In this document: positions 35,102 through 44,085 of the stretch, in pieces
How the letters are laid out: each line of letters begins with the position of its first letter
Position numbering within the stretch: position 1 is the first letter of the stretch
Origin: CAVUMR01 sp963742715
Lineage (GTDB): Bacteria > Actinomycetota > Actinomycetes > Mycobacteriales > Micromonosporaceae
NCBI GenBank assembly: GCA_963742715.1
Contig: CAVUMR010000001.1
Coordinates: 124,001-188,000 of the forward strand
Reading direction: 5' to 3'
DNA length: 64,000 bases
Position numbers and translations under genes: made by a program
The notes under the pieces: model-generated
What the model was told of the DNA's origin: nothing
The model's database searches: none
Seen by the model: the letters and a program-made list of their open reading frames with translations, nothing else

Positions 35102-36103
35102 ATGGAGCACGGCACGCCCGCATCGCGAAGTCGCGGCGGTGGTGGACGGGTGCGAGACCCGGGCCCCGACCCGGACCTGTGGGCCCCCCGCTGGCGCGGC
35201 GCCCGGGGCCGGCTCGAGGTCTGGTACACCACGCTGACCGACCCGGCGACCGGCACCGGACTGTGGCTGCACCACGAGCTCGTCGCGCCGTCGGATGGGT
35301 CCCCGCCGTACGCGCACGGCCTGGCCACCGTCTTCCCGGCCGACAGCCCACCCGCCGTCGAGCGGTTCGGGCCGGTCCCGTGGACACCATCGAAGGGCCT
35401 CATCGGGTACGCCGCGGGCGAGGTCACGGTCGAGCGGCAACGCCTCACCGGCACGGCCGGCCAGCTGTCCTGGGAACTCACCGGTCAGGGCGGGCGTCCA
35501 CTGCACGCCTTCCCGCGCTGGTCCTGGCGGCGGGAGCTGCTGCCGGCCGCGCACGTCGTGCTCGACGCGGGCGCCCGGTACACCGGAACCCTGCGGTACG
35601 GCCGAACGGTGCTGGACCTGACCGCGGCGCGAGGGGCGAGCGCGCACCTCTACGGGCATGGCAACGCGCGCCGGTGGGGCTGGCTGCACGCCGACCTGGG
35701 CGGCGGTGACGTGCTGGAGATCGTCGCGGCGGTCGCGACCCGTCCCGGTTTCCGGCTGCTGCCACCGTTGCCGCTGGTACAGCTGCGGGTGGACGGTGTG
35801 GACTGGCCGGCCGGCGATCCGCTGCTCGCCGCGCTGAAGTTCCACGCGAACCTGTCGCGTCCAACCTGGACGGTCACCGGTGCGGTCCGGGACCGGCGGC
35901 TGCGGGTCACCGTCGAGCTGTCGCCGGAGCGGACCGTCGCGGTCGACTACACCGACCCGGACGGCAGCACCGCGGTGTGCCACCACAGCGTGCAGGCCAC
36001 CGCGACCGTGCATTGGGACCGGCGCGACGCCGGCGGCTGGCACCCCGGGCGGTCCTGGACGGTCACCGCGCACGCCGAGCTCGGCGAACGGGCGCGCGAC
36101 TGA
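35102..36103 (+). CDS. Hypothetical beta-rich protein (lipocalin/AttH-like?)
   Basis: A 333-residue protein with ATG after GGGAGGG. Its composition is rich in Trp, Gly and beta-strand patterns, such as RLEVWYTTLTDPATGTGLWLHHELVAPSDG near residue 37 and YGHGNARRWGWLHADLGGGDVLEIV near 185. These resemble proteins of the AttH/hydroxyneurosporene-synthase lipocalin-like group, but I cannot confirm the family. There is no signal peptide. It is divergent from the diguanylate cyclase and convergent with the FAD monooxygenase gene. Confidence 0.6.
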   Translation: MEHGTPASRSRGGGGRVRDPGPDPDLWAPRWRGARGRLEVWYTTLTDPATGTGLWLHHELVAPSDGSPPYAHGLATVFPADSPPAVERFGPVPWTPSKGLIGYAAGEVTVERQRLTGTAGQLSWELTGQGGRPLHAFPRWSWRRELLPAAHVVLDAGARYTGTLRYGRTVLDLTAARGASAHLYGHGNARRWGWLHADLGGGDVLEIVAAVATRPGFRLLPPLPLVQLRVDGVDWPAGDPLLAALKFHANLSRPTWTVTGAVRDRRLRVTVELSPERTVAVDYTDPDGSTAVCHHSVQATATVHWDRRDAGGWHPGRSWTVTAHAELGERARD

Positions 36104-36178
36104 TACCCGAGGCCCGCTAGAGCGGAAGGCTCAGCCGACAATCTCGGATCAGCCGGACAGCGGCCGGGCTCCAGGTGG

Positions 36179-37585
36179 TCAGCCGATGGCGTCGAGCAGC
36201 TCGCGCCGGGACGGGCCCGGCAGCGGATACCGCGGTGCGCCCATGCCGGTCGCCATCACCTGGTCGAGCACGCCGGGTCTGGCGAAGATCTCGTCCGGGG
36301 TACTGATGAAGCTGGCCAGCGCGGTCTGGTCGCGGAGCAGGTCGGGATCGGTCAGGCTCGCCGCGAACAACGCCTTGCTCACCAGCCAGCGCTGGTCCTC
36401 GGTGCGGTACGGCTCCCCCGCCACATCCGCGTCGATCTCGGCCAGCCGGTGCCCGTCGTACCACCGGGTCACCCGGTACATGGGCTCCACCTGGAGCGCG
36501 GTCAGCTCGTCGAACCGCCGGGCGAACTTGTGGTGATCGGCCGGATCGTTGTCCCGGAGTGCATCCCGAAGCAGGCACGCGTGTGTCAGCACGATCGAGG
36601 TTCCGCGGCCGACCGACGGGTTGGTACACGCCCACGCGTCACCGACCGCGACCACGCCGGTGGCGACCGGTTCGCCGTCGACGACGAGCCGGTGGTACCG
36701 GTCCTCGATCCCGGCCATGACGTCCACGCCGGTGATCGGCTCGGCCCGGGTCCAGTGCTCCACCAGCGGGTACCGGGTCACAGCCGCCTGCCAGACCTCC
36801 GGCGACCGCAGCGAGCGCATTGCCTTGTCCCGGCTGCTCGTGGTCAGTACGACGCTCCACGTCCCGTTGTCCGCGGGCAGCGTGAGCATCGACACCGACT
36901 CGTAGTGCTGGAGGAAGTTGGTGAGTACCGCCGGCTGTTCGCCGGTGTCCGAGCGGAAGTGCCGGGCGTAGTAGACGAAACCGCAGTCGGCCTTCTCCTC
37001 GATCGGCGGGCGGGCGCCCACGGCCAGCAGCCAGGCCCCGAGTGCCGAGCGCCGGCCACCGCAGTCCACCACCAGGTCCGCCGGCACCGTCCCGCTGTCG
37101 GTCTGTACGCCGGTGACCCGCGGTACCCCCGCGCTCTGATCGGCGACGAGACCGGTGACCGCGACACCGCGACGCACCGTGACGCCGGCGAGGTCGGCGG
37201 CGATGCACAGCGCGGTCTCCAGCACCGGTCGCCGCGCGGTGACGGTGTCGAAGCGCTCGTCGCCGGGTCGCATCGGTCCGCGCCGCGACTCGGGCATCAC
37301 CCCGAGCGAGTTCAGCCGTAGCGCGCCCACGGCTTCCAGCGCCGGGATCACGTCCGGCAGCTCCCGCTGGAGCAGCGCCCACCAGCGCGGCAGCATGAAG
37401 TGCGGCAACCGGAACTGGTTGACGCCACGCCGCTGCCAGCCGTCCCACGCCTCGCCGGCCCGCTCCAGCGGCGGCGGCTCGGCCGGGTCGCGTTCGAGCA
37501 CCGTCACGTCGTGTCCGTCGCGGACCAGCAGCATCGCCGTGCTCAGGCCGCCGATACCCGCGCCGAGGATCAGAATCCGTGCCAC
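36179..37585 (-). CDS. FAD-dependent monooxygenase-like protein
   Basis: A 468-residue flavoprotein; GTG 37585 (or the adjacent GTG 37588) follows GGGAGGTGC. The FAD-binding motif is ILILGAGIGGLSTAMLLVRDGHDVTVLERD at the start. The second FAD motif is VVAVGDAWACTNPSVGRGTSIVL (about residue 300), and DLVVDCGGRRS lies between. This is the geranylgeranyl-reductase/PHBH-like fold found in halogenases and hydroxylases. No halogenase WxWxIP motif was seen, so a hydroxylase or oxidase is favoured. The substrate is unknown; it stands alone. Confidence 0.8.
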   Translation of the reverse strand: MARILILGAGIGGLSTAMLLVRDGHDVTVLERDPAEPPPLERAGEAWDGWQRRGVNQFRLPHFMLPRWWALLQRELPDVIPALEAVGALRLNSLGVMPESRRGPMRPGDERFDTVTARRPVLETALCIAADLAGVTVRRGVAVTGLVADQSAGVPRVTGVQTDSGTVPADLVVDCGGRRSALGAWLLAVGARPPIEEKADCGFVYYARHFRSDTGEQPAVLTNFLQHYESVSMLTLPADNGTWSVVLTTSSRDKAMRSLRSPEVWQAAVTRYPLVEHWTRAEPITGVDVMAGIEDRYHRLVVDGEPVATGVVAVGDAWACTNPSVGRGTSIVLTHACLLRDALRDNDPADHHKFARRFDELTALQVEPMYRVTRWYDGHRLAEIDADVAGEPYRTEDQRWLVSKALFAASLTDPDLLRDQTALASFISTPDEIFARPGVLDQVMATGMGAPRYPLPGPSRRELLDAIG

Positions 37586-37689
37586 CACGCACCTCCCGCA
37601 CTTGGCTGCACGGTGACAGCCGACGTACGCCGGTGTCCGGCGAAGCGCCAAACGGTGCCGGAACGGCCGGAAAATCGACCCTGTCGTCC

Positions 37690-37779
37690 GACGCTGGCCG
37701 TTCCATCGACGCTGGTCGGGCCGTCGACGCTGGCCGGGCCGTCGACGCTGGCCGGGCCGTCGACCCTGGTCGGGCCGGT
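37690..37779. repeat. 18-bp intergenic tandem repeat, five copies
   Basis: Five units of GACGCTGGCCGGGCCGTC-type sequence fill the gap between the FAD monooxygenase start and the acetyltransferase. The unit resembles the arrays inside the methyltransferase (GATGCTGGCGGACCGGTC) and the membrane glycosyltransferase (GTGCTGGCCGGCCCAGAC). Confidence 0.9.
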
Positions 37780-37856
37780 TGATGGCGGAACCGCCAGGCA
37801 ACGCACATGCTCGGGGAGGCGGGGAACGCCGGGACGCGGGGGCGGGAGGACGGCCG

Positions 37857-38348
37857 ATGAGACTGGTGCCGTACACCGACGCCGATCTGGACCTGGTGGC
37901 CGTCCTGGAGAGCGACCCGGCCGTGATGCGGAATCTCGGCGGCACCGTCGGTACCGACGACATCCGCGAGATCCATCGGAAGCGACTGGCCGGCATCGCC
38001 GCGGACGACTGGTACTTCACGGTCATCCCGGACGGGGCCACCGGTCCGGTCGGAATCGTCGGCATCTGGAAGACACCCTGGCAGGGCGGCACGATCGACG
38101 AGCTCGGCGTGATGATGAGGCCGGGGCCACGAAGCCACGGTTTCGGCATGCGGGCACTGAAAGCGATCATCGAGCTGGCCCGGGACGCGCACCGGTGCGA
38201 CACCGTGCACGCGTTCACCGCGGTGTCCAACGTACAGATCAGCACGCTCGGCAAGCGGCTCGGCTTCCGCGTGATCGAGCAGTGCGAGCTGGACTACGAG
38301 GGCCGGCCGCTCCGGTGCGACCACTGGATCCTTGACCTCACCTGCTGA
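37857..38348 (+). CDS. GNAT family N-acetyltransferase
   Basis: A 163-residue GNAT protein; ATG 37857 follows GGAGGACGGCCG. It begins MRLVPYTDADLDLVAVLESDP, with the beta4 strand IDELGVMMRPGPRSHGFGMRALKAIIELA as the acetyl-CoA loop (R-x-x-G-x-G-like, PGPRSHGFG) and the final VSNVQISTLGKRLGFRVIEQCELDYEG. It resembles RimJ/RimL-type enzymes. The substrate is unknown; it is convergent with the alpha-oxoamine synthase gene. Confidence 0.82.
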   Translation: MRLVPYTDADLDLVAVLESDPAVMRNLGGTVGTDDIREIHRKRLAGIAADDWYFTVIPDGATGPVGIVGIWKTPWQGGTIDELGVMMRPGPRSHGFGMRALKAIIELARDAHRCDTVHAFTAVSNVQISTLGKRLGFRVIEQCELDYEGRPLRCDHWILDLTC

Positions 38349-38384
38349 GCCGACCCGCACAGCGCCGGCGGCGTCGGCCGACCG

Positions 38385-39641
38385 TCAGGCGCCGGCCGCC
38401 CGCAGCGGGGACCGGTCGCCCGGGAAGCTGGTGGCCAACCAGGTGAGCGTGGTCAGCAGCGTGTCGAGCTCGTCCTGGGTGTTCGGCGCGGTCACCTGGA
38501 TGCGGAAGCTGACCTGGTCGCGCGGCACCCCGGGGTACGGGGCGAGCGTCGTGTAGATGCCCCGGTCGAACAGCGCCCGGCCGACCGCCTCGAGGTCATC
38601 CGGGTCGGACAGCGCCACCGCGACCAGCGGAAACCCCGAGGTGTTCGACGTGTACACCCCGAGCTTGTCCAAATGGTCCAGGACCTGCCGGGTCTTGCCG
38701 TACACGTCGGCGCGGATCAGATCGCCGCGCGCGGCGTTCACGTCCAGTCCCGCGAGTACCGAGGCGAGCGAGGCGATCGGTGCCGGTCCGGAGTAGAGGT
38801 ACGGCGGTGCCGCGACCTTCAGTGCCTCTTTGATCTCGGTGGTACACGCGATGAAGGCGAGCAGCGAGGAGTACGCCTTGGAGAATCCGCCCACCAGCAC
38901 GACCCCGTCGTACGTCTCCCCGGCGTGGCGTACCACCGCGTTGCCGCGCGCGCCGTACGGGGACGTCTCGTCGTCGCGACGCTCGCCCAGCAGCCCGAAG
39001 CCGTGCGCGTCGTCGACGTACAGGAGGGCGTCGTGCTCCCGGCAGACCGCGGCGATCGCGGGCAGGTCGGGCGGGTTGCCGGTCATGCTGTTGACCCCGT
39101 CCAGGCAGACCAGCCGCGGTGCGTTGGCGGGGGCGTGGCGGAGTGATCCGGCCAGTCGTACCGGGTCGTCGGCGTTGAACGAGCGGATCGTGGCGCCGAG
39201 CCCGCGGGCGTACACGCAGCCGTCGTAGATGGTCCGGTGGGCGCGCCGCTCCAGGAAGATCGAGCCCTGCCCGGCCAGTACCGGGATCACCGACAGGTGG
39301 ATCTGGGTGATCGTCGGCAGCAGCAGTACATCCGGCGCCCCGAGCAGCTCGGCCAGCCGCTCCTCTATCCGCGGGTACAGCCGGGGGCTGCCCAGCATCC
39401 GCGACCAACTCGGATGGGTGCCCCACCGGTGGACCTGCTCGGCTATGGCGGCGTGGATCTCCGGTTCGAGATCGAAGCCGAGGTAGTTGCAGGACGCGAA
39501 GTCGGCCAGCCACCGGTCCCCGATCCGGATCCGCCGGCCGTCCACCTCGTCGATGACCTGGTCCCACAAACCGGCGTCACGGAGCCGGACGATCCCGCCG
39601 AAAGCAGCGGAGATCCCCTGGAAAGTACTCCGGGTAGTCAC
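38385..39641 (-). CDS. PLP-dependent alpha-oxoamine synthase-like aminotransferase (KAPA synthase/SPT fold)
   Basis: A 418-residue fold-type I PLP enzyme. Family features are FASCNYLGFDLEPEIHAAI, the PLP-stacking and Asp region (ALLYVDDAHGFGLLG) and the Schiff-base lysine in VGGFSKAYSSLLAF. It is close to 8-amino-7-oxononanoate synthase and serine palmitoyltransferase in fold, which condense an amino acid with an acyl-CoA. No biotin or sphingolipid genes are nearby, so the acyl substrate is open. The GTG start lies inside a 15-bp palindrome. No acyl carrier gene is adjacent. Confidence 0.8.
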   Translation of the reverse strand: MTTRSTFQGISAAFGGIVRLRDAGLWDQVIDEVDGRRIRIGDRWLADFASCNYLGFDLEPEIHAAIAEQVHRWGTHPSWSRMLGSPRLYPRIEERLAELLGAPDVLLLPTITQIHLSVIPVLAGQGSIFLERRAHRTIYDGCVYARGLGATIRSFNADDPVRLAGSLRHAPANAPRLVCLDGVNSMTGNPPDLPAIAAVCREHDALLYVDDAHGFGLLGERRDDETSPYGARGNAVVRHAGETYDGVVLVGGFSKAYSSLLAFIACTTEIKEALKVAAPPYLYSGPAPIASLASVLAGLDVNAARGDLIRADVYGKTRQVLDHLDKLGVYTSNTSGFPLVAVALSDPDDLEAVGRALFDRGIYTTLAPYPGVPRDQVSFRIQVTAPNTQDELDTLLTTLTWLATSFPGDRSPLRAAGA

Positions 39642-39650
39642 TCTGTGACT
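39636..39650. promoter_or_regulatory. Palindrome AGTCAC-TCT-GTGACT over the start of the oxoamine synthase gene
   Basis: Perfect six-base arms centred three bases upstream of the GTG start. The position could block initiation, or allow autorepression of a leaderless transcript. The regulator is unknown. Confidence 0.35.
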
Positions 39651-39912
39651 CTAATTGCCGGGCGAGCCGGTAGCGGACGGTTAGCTGACAGCGGGCCGTA
39701 CCCGACATGGGGCGCGACCGCGTCCACTGTCGGCGCCCGCCCCGACGTACTGGCAACCGGTCGGCGTTGATCCGAGCCGTGACCGCGGCGAGAACCTCAG
39801 GTCGGCGCTGGTCGCGCCGATGGGCAATTCGGACCGTCGCCCGAGCATCCGAGCACGGTCAGCTGGATTTGGCGCGGACTACCGGGGGTCGACCGCCCCG
39901 CCAGGAGGAGCG

Positions 39913-42900
39913 ATGTCGAGACGCATCGTGTGGATCTATGGTGCGTTGGCGCTGGTGATGGTCGCCCTGTACATGCTCGCGCATCTGCAGGACGTGGGCA
40001 CGCTCATCGCCCTGTCCGCCGTGGTGGCCGTGTGGATCGGCATCCGGCGCAACCGGCCGCGCCGTCGGCTCCCGTGGTTTCTGCTGTCGGGCGGCATGCT
40101 CGCCTTCGCCATCGGTACGTCGGTCACGTACTTCCTGACCGAAGTTCTGCACCAGACCGGGTTTCCGTCGATCGCGGACGCGATCTTCCTCGGCGTCTCC
40201 ACCCCCATGCTGCTGACCGGCCTGGTGAGCCTGACCCGGTCCGGTGCCGTCATCCGGGACCGCGCCAGCATGCTCGACGCGCTGATCCTCACCGTCGGTC
40301 TCGGCTTCCTGAGCTGGACTTTCCTGGTCAGCCCGTATCTGCACAATCCCGACCTGACCGCGGTGGAGAAGGGGATCTCGGTCGCCTATCCCCTTGGCGA
40401 CGTCCTGATCCTGGCCCTGCTGGCCCGGCTGGCGATCGGCGCCCGGAGCAGTCCCAGCCTGATCCTGCTGGTGGTGTCCGGCACCGGCCTGCTCACCGCC
40501 GACATGCTCTACGGCCTGAGCCAGCTCAACGGGGGCTGGCACCTGGGCGGGCCGGCAGACCTCGGCTGGGCGGTCTTCTACACCGCCGGCGGAGCCGCGG
40601 CGCTCGACCGGTCCATGACCAGGCTGACCGAGCCACGGATCGTGGTCCGGACCACCGAGCTCCAGGCACGACGACTCATGCTCGGCGCCATCTCCCTGAT
40701 CGCGCCGACCACCCTGCTTTTGGAGGCGCTGCGCGGGAATGTCCGGGACGGCGTCGTGATCGCCATCGCGTCCGCGACTCTCGCCATGCTCGCCATCACC
40801 CGACTGTCGTTGGTGGCCAACGGCCTGCGCCGCACCACCGCCCGGGAACGTGAGTTGCGCCAGGCGTGTGAGGCGCTGCTGTCCACCACCGGCACCGACC
40901 AGATCAGCCGGGCCGTCCACGCGGCGATCGCGGCGCTCCTACCGCCGGGAACCGCCCACCGGACCGTGCTCCACGTACAACCGGACGCCACCGTCGACCG
41001 GGCCCGGTCGGACGCCACCCTTGATCCGTCCCGGGACGAGCCGGGTCGCGCGGTGAGCATCCGGCCCGCCGCCGCGCTGGCCACCGAGCTCAGCACCGGC
41101 CTCGCCGCCGAGTTGGACGGGTTCCCGCTGGTCCTGCACTGTCCGCTGTTCGTCGGCGGCCGCCGGATCGGTGACCTGTACGTCGCCGGCGACGAGCTGC
41201 CGTTGATCGGGCTGCAGGAGGCGGCCTCGGTACTGGCCGGCCAGGCCGCGAGCATGATCGACCACATCGCGCTGAACCGTGAGATCAACCGCCGGGACAG
41301 CGAGGCCTACTTCCGTACGCTCGTGCTCAACGCCACCGACGTGATCGTCATCCTGGACGACGACAACCGGATCAGGTACGCCAGCCCGTCCGCGACCCAG
41401 CTCTTCCACGACGACCTGGCGCCGGGAGCGGAAGTGCTCGCGCTGGTCGTAGCCGGGCAGCGCGCCGCCGCCCGCGCCATGCTCGCCGCGGTCGGCCAGG
41501 GAAGTCGCCAGCCGGATTCCACCTGGACCATGCACCGCACCGACGGCATGGACCTCGACGTGGAGGTGGCCATCCGAGATCTTCGGCACGAGCCGACGGT
41601 CAACGGCGTGGTGTTGACGTTGCGGGATGTCAGCGAGCGGCAGCGGCTCCAGTTGGAGTTGCTGCGCCGCGCCCACCGTGACGGCCTGACCGGCCTGGGC
41701 AACCGGTACAAGTTCAACGACACGGTGCAGGGCATCTTCGATTCGGGCGTCCCGACCGGCACCATCGCGGCCGTGCTGCTCGCCGACCTCGACGACTTCC
41801 GGGTCGTCAACGACACCATGGGGCACGACCTGGGGGACGCGCTGCTCGTCGCGACCGGACAGCGGCTGACCGCGGTCCTCGGCAGTCGCGGCACGGTGGC
41901 CCGGCTCGGCGCCGACGAGTTCGGCATCGTATTGCCCGACGCCCCGGACATCGCGCACGTCGAGCTGGTCGTCGAGCAGATCCTCGCCGCGTTCGCCGAT
42001 CCGTTCCAGCTCAAGGGCAGCATCGTGACCGCCCGGCCGAGCGTCGGAGTGGCGACCACCCTGGACGCGACCGACAGCCAGCAGCTACTGAGCCAGGCCG
42101 ATGTCGCCCTGTCCAGCGCGAAGGGCGCGGGCCGGGGGCGCTGGCGGCGGTACGAGGCTTCGCTGCACTCGAACGTGCTGCGCCACATGCAGCTGGGAAC
42201 CGAACTCGGCCACGCGCTCGCCGACAACGCGCTCGAGGTGTACTACCAGCCGATCGTCGACCTGACCACCGGGGAGACCCGTGGGCTGGAGGCGCTGGCC
42301 CGGTGGCCGCATCCGACCCGCGGAATGGTCGGGCCCGACGAGTTCATCCCGATAGCAGAGGAAAACGGCGCGATCGTCCCGCTCGGCGCCTGGGTGCTCC
42401 GTACCGCGATCACCGCCGCGGCCGGCTGGCAGCGCAAGCTGTCGCCGTACCACCCGTCGATCAGCGTGAACGTGTCGGTGCGCCAGTTCCGGACCCCCGG
42501 CTTCGTCGATCAGGTACGTCGCTACCTCCGCGAAAGCGGCCTCGCGGCGCAGCTGCTCACGCTGGAGATCACCGAGACGCTGCTGCTCGCCGACCAGGAA
42601 CAGATACAGGGTGATCTCGCGGCGCTCCGCGACGACGGGGTCAAGATCTCCATCGACGATTTCGGTACCGGCTACTCGTCGTTGAGCTACCTGCACCGGG
42701 TACCGGTGGACAGCCTCAAGCTGGACAAGTCGTTCGTGGACACCATCTCGACGTCGACCCGGCAGCAGCAGCTCGTGGTCGGCATCATCCAACTCGCCCG
42801 GACCCTGTCCCTCGAGGTGGTGGCCGAAGGCATCGAAACCGCCGCCGACCAGAACCGGCTGATCCACGCCGGCTGCGTGCTCGGCCAGGGCTACCTGTTC

Positions 42901-42978
42901 GCGCGTCCGATGCCGCAGAACCGGGTCGAGTCGTGGCTGGTCGAGCGGGGGCAGGGCAACGCGCTGCGGTCGGCTTAG
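39913..42978 (+). CDS. Membrane-bound PAS-GGDEF-EAL cyclic-di-GMP protein
   Basis: A 1021-residue protein with ATG after CCAGGAGGAG. Residues 1-310 carry about nine to ten hydrophobic helices (from VWIYGALALVMVALYMLAH). A GAF-like linker and then a PAS domain (about 460-575) follow. The GGDEF domain has GLTGLGNRYKF and LLADLDDFRVVNDTMGHDLGD, but the signature is RLGADEF (about 665), a Gly-to-Ala change that usually weakens cyclase activity. The EAL domain is intact (LEALARW at about 791, SIDDFGTGYSSLSYLHRVPVDSLKLDKSF), so net phosphodiesterase activity is likely. It stands alone. Confidence 0.92.
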   Translation: MSRRIVWIYGALALVMVALYMLAHLQDVGTLIALSAVVAVWIGIRRNRPRRRLPWFLLSGGMLAFAIGTSVTYFLTEVLHQTGFPSIADAIFLGVSTPMLLTGLVSLTRSGAVIRDRASMLDALILTVGLGFLSWTFLVSPYLHNPDLTAVEKGISVAYPLGDVLILALLARLAIGARSSPSLILLVVSGTGLLTADMLYGLSQLNGGWHLGGPADLGWAVFYTAGGAAALDRSMTRLTEPRIVVRTTELQARRLMLGAISLIAPTTLLLEALRGNVRDGVVIAIASATLAMLAITRLSLVANGLRRTTARERELRQACEALLSTTGTDQISRAVHAAIAALLPPGTAHRTVLHVQPDATVDRARSDATLDPSRDEPGRAVSIRPAAALATELSTGLAAELDGFPLVLHCPLFVGGRRIGDLYVAGDELPLIGLQEAASVLAGQAASMIDHIALNREINRRDSEAYFRTLVLNATDVIVILDDDNRIRYASPSATQLFHDDLAPGAEVLALVVAGQRAAARAMLAAVGQGSRQPDSTWTMHRTDGMDLDVEVAIRDLRHEPTVNGVVLTLRDVSERQRLQLELLRRAHRDGLTGLGNRYKFNDTVQGIFDSGVPTGTIAAVLLADLDDFRVVNDTMGHDLGDALLVATGQRLTAVLGSRGTVARLGADEFGIVLPDAPDIAHVELVVEQILAAFADPFQLKGSIVTARPSVGVATTLDATDSQQLLSQADVALSSAKGAGRGRWRRYEASLHSNVLRHMQLGTELGHALADNALEVYYQPIVDLTTGETRGLEALARWPHPTRGMVGPDEFIPIAEENGAIVPLGAWVLRTAITAAAGWQRKLSPYHPSISVNVSVRQFRTPGFVDQVRRYLRESGLAAQLLTLEITETLLLADQEQIQGDLAALRDDGVKISIDDFGTGYSSLSYLHRVPVDSLKLDKSFVDTISTSTRQQQLVVGIIQLARTLSLEVVAEGIETAADQNRLIHAGCVLGQGYLFARPMPQNRVESWLVERGQGNALRSA

Positions 42979-43034
42979 GCGCTCTGCCGGTCATTTGCCC
43001 GCAAGATCGACAGGACCCGGCCTAGGCTCCGACC

Positions 43035-43535
43035 ATGCAGCATGACGAGGTCATGGCGGTACTGAACGATCCACTGGCGCAGGAGCTGATCGGCTCGAGA
43101 ATCCCAGCCCGGATGGCGTACGTCGGGACCGACGGCTATCCCCGGGTGGTGCCGGTGGGCTTCCACTGGGACGGGCAGCGGTTCGCGGTCGGTACCGCGA
43201 CGATCGCGCCGAAGGTACGACAGTTGACGGCGAACCCGAAGGTGGCGTTGACCGTCGACACCGAAGGGCAGCCGCCGCAGGTACTGCTGGTCCGCGGCAC
43301 CGCCACGATCGACATCGTCAAGGGCGTGCCGGACGAGTTTCTCGACGCCTCCCGCAAGGGCATCCCGGCAGAGGGCTGGGATCAGTTCGAGGCCACCGTG
43401 CGGACCATGTACGAGCAGATGGCGCTGATCTGGATCACGCCCGAGTGGGCGAAGCTGCTGGACTTCGAGACCCGGCTTCCGCAGGCCGTACATCAGCTCG
43501 CCACCCAGCGCGGCCTGGCGCCACCGCAGGCGTAG
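43035..43535 (+). CDS. Pyridoxamine 5'-phosphate oxidase family (FMN/F420-binding split-barrel) protein
   Basis: A 166-residue split-barrel protein. Its core is RMAYVGTDGYPRVVPVGFHWDGQRFAVGTA, then KVRQLTANPKVALTVDTEGQPPQVLLVRGTATIDIV, as in F420- or FMN-dependent reductases of actinobacteria. The substrate is not known. The start at ATG 43035 is chosen by family alignment; there is no strong RBS. Confidence 0.8.
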   Translation: MQHDEVMAVLNDPLAQELIGSRIPARMAYVGTDGYPRVVPVGFHWDGQRFAVGTATIAPKVRQLTANPKVALTVDTEGQPPQVLLVRGTATIDIVKGVPDEFLDASRKGIPAEGWDQFEATVRTMYEQMALIWITPEWAKLLDFETRLPQAVHQLATQRGLAPPQA

Positions 43536-43610
43536 CCGGACAGCGGAGTCCCCTCTCGTCCGGCCGCCCGCTCCCGCTGCCCAAGTGAGCCCGTGCCGTC
43601 ATCGCGGCGC

Positions 43611-43994
43611 TCAGGCCTGCTCGAAGAACTCCCACTGGATGTTGCCGGGGTCGCGGAACGTGATCATCGCTGGCCCCAGCGGGTCCGCCTTGACCCCGCT
43701 GTTCGGAACGCCCGCCTCGTCGAGCACCGTGGGCAGCCGGGCCACCTCGCCGACCGCAACGCCGAACGCCAGGTGGTCCAGGCCGATCCGGTTCTCGGCA
43801 AACCGGTCATCGGCCGGGGTGCCCGGTGGTGGCGGTACCAGAACCAGGCTGGTGGTCGTCCCGCCGAGCCGCAGCCGCAGCTTCTCGCCCGGGAAGTCCT
43901 GGTCGACCGTCAGACCGAGGACGCCTTCGTAGAACGCCCGGGCGCGACGCAGATCAGTGACGTTGAGCGTGACGTGGTGGAACGTGAACGACAT
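43611..43994 (-). CDS. VOC (glyoxalase/bleomycin-resistance fold) family protein
   Basis: A 127-residue VOC protein starting MSFTFHHVTLNVTDLRRARAFYEGVLGL, with the second module GLDHLAFGVAVGEVARLPTVLDEAGVP and the end MITFRDPGNIQWEFFEQA. The ligands of the metal site (His in HHVTLNV, His in LDHLAFG, Glu in WEFFE) are in place. It is a single-domain member, probably dimeric; the function within the superfamily is not assigned. An upstream in-frame ATG at 44036 is less likely. Confidence 0.82.
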   Translation of the reverse strand: MSFTFHHVTLNVTDLRRARAFYEGVLGLTVDQDFPGEKLRLRLGGTTTSLVLVPPPPGTPADDRFAENRIGLDHLAFGVAVGEVARLPTVLDEAGVPNSGVKADPLGPAMITFRDPGNIQWEFFEQA

Positions 43995-44085
43995 CCGGCG
44001 ACCGTAGGCGATTCCGGACGCGCTGACGAACGGCACCGTGCGATCCGTGGCCCCGACCCGCGGCCCGCGTGGCTCGGCTCACCTT

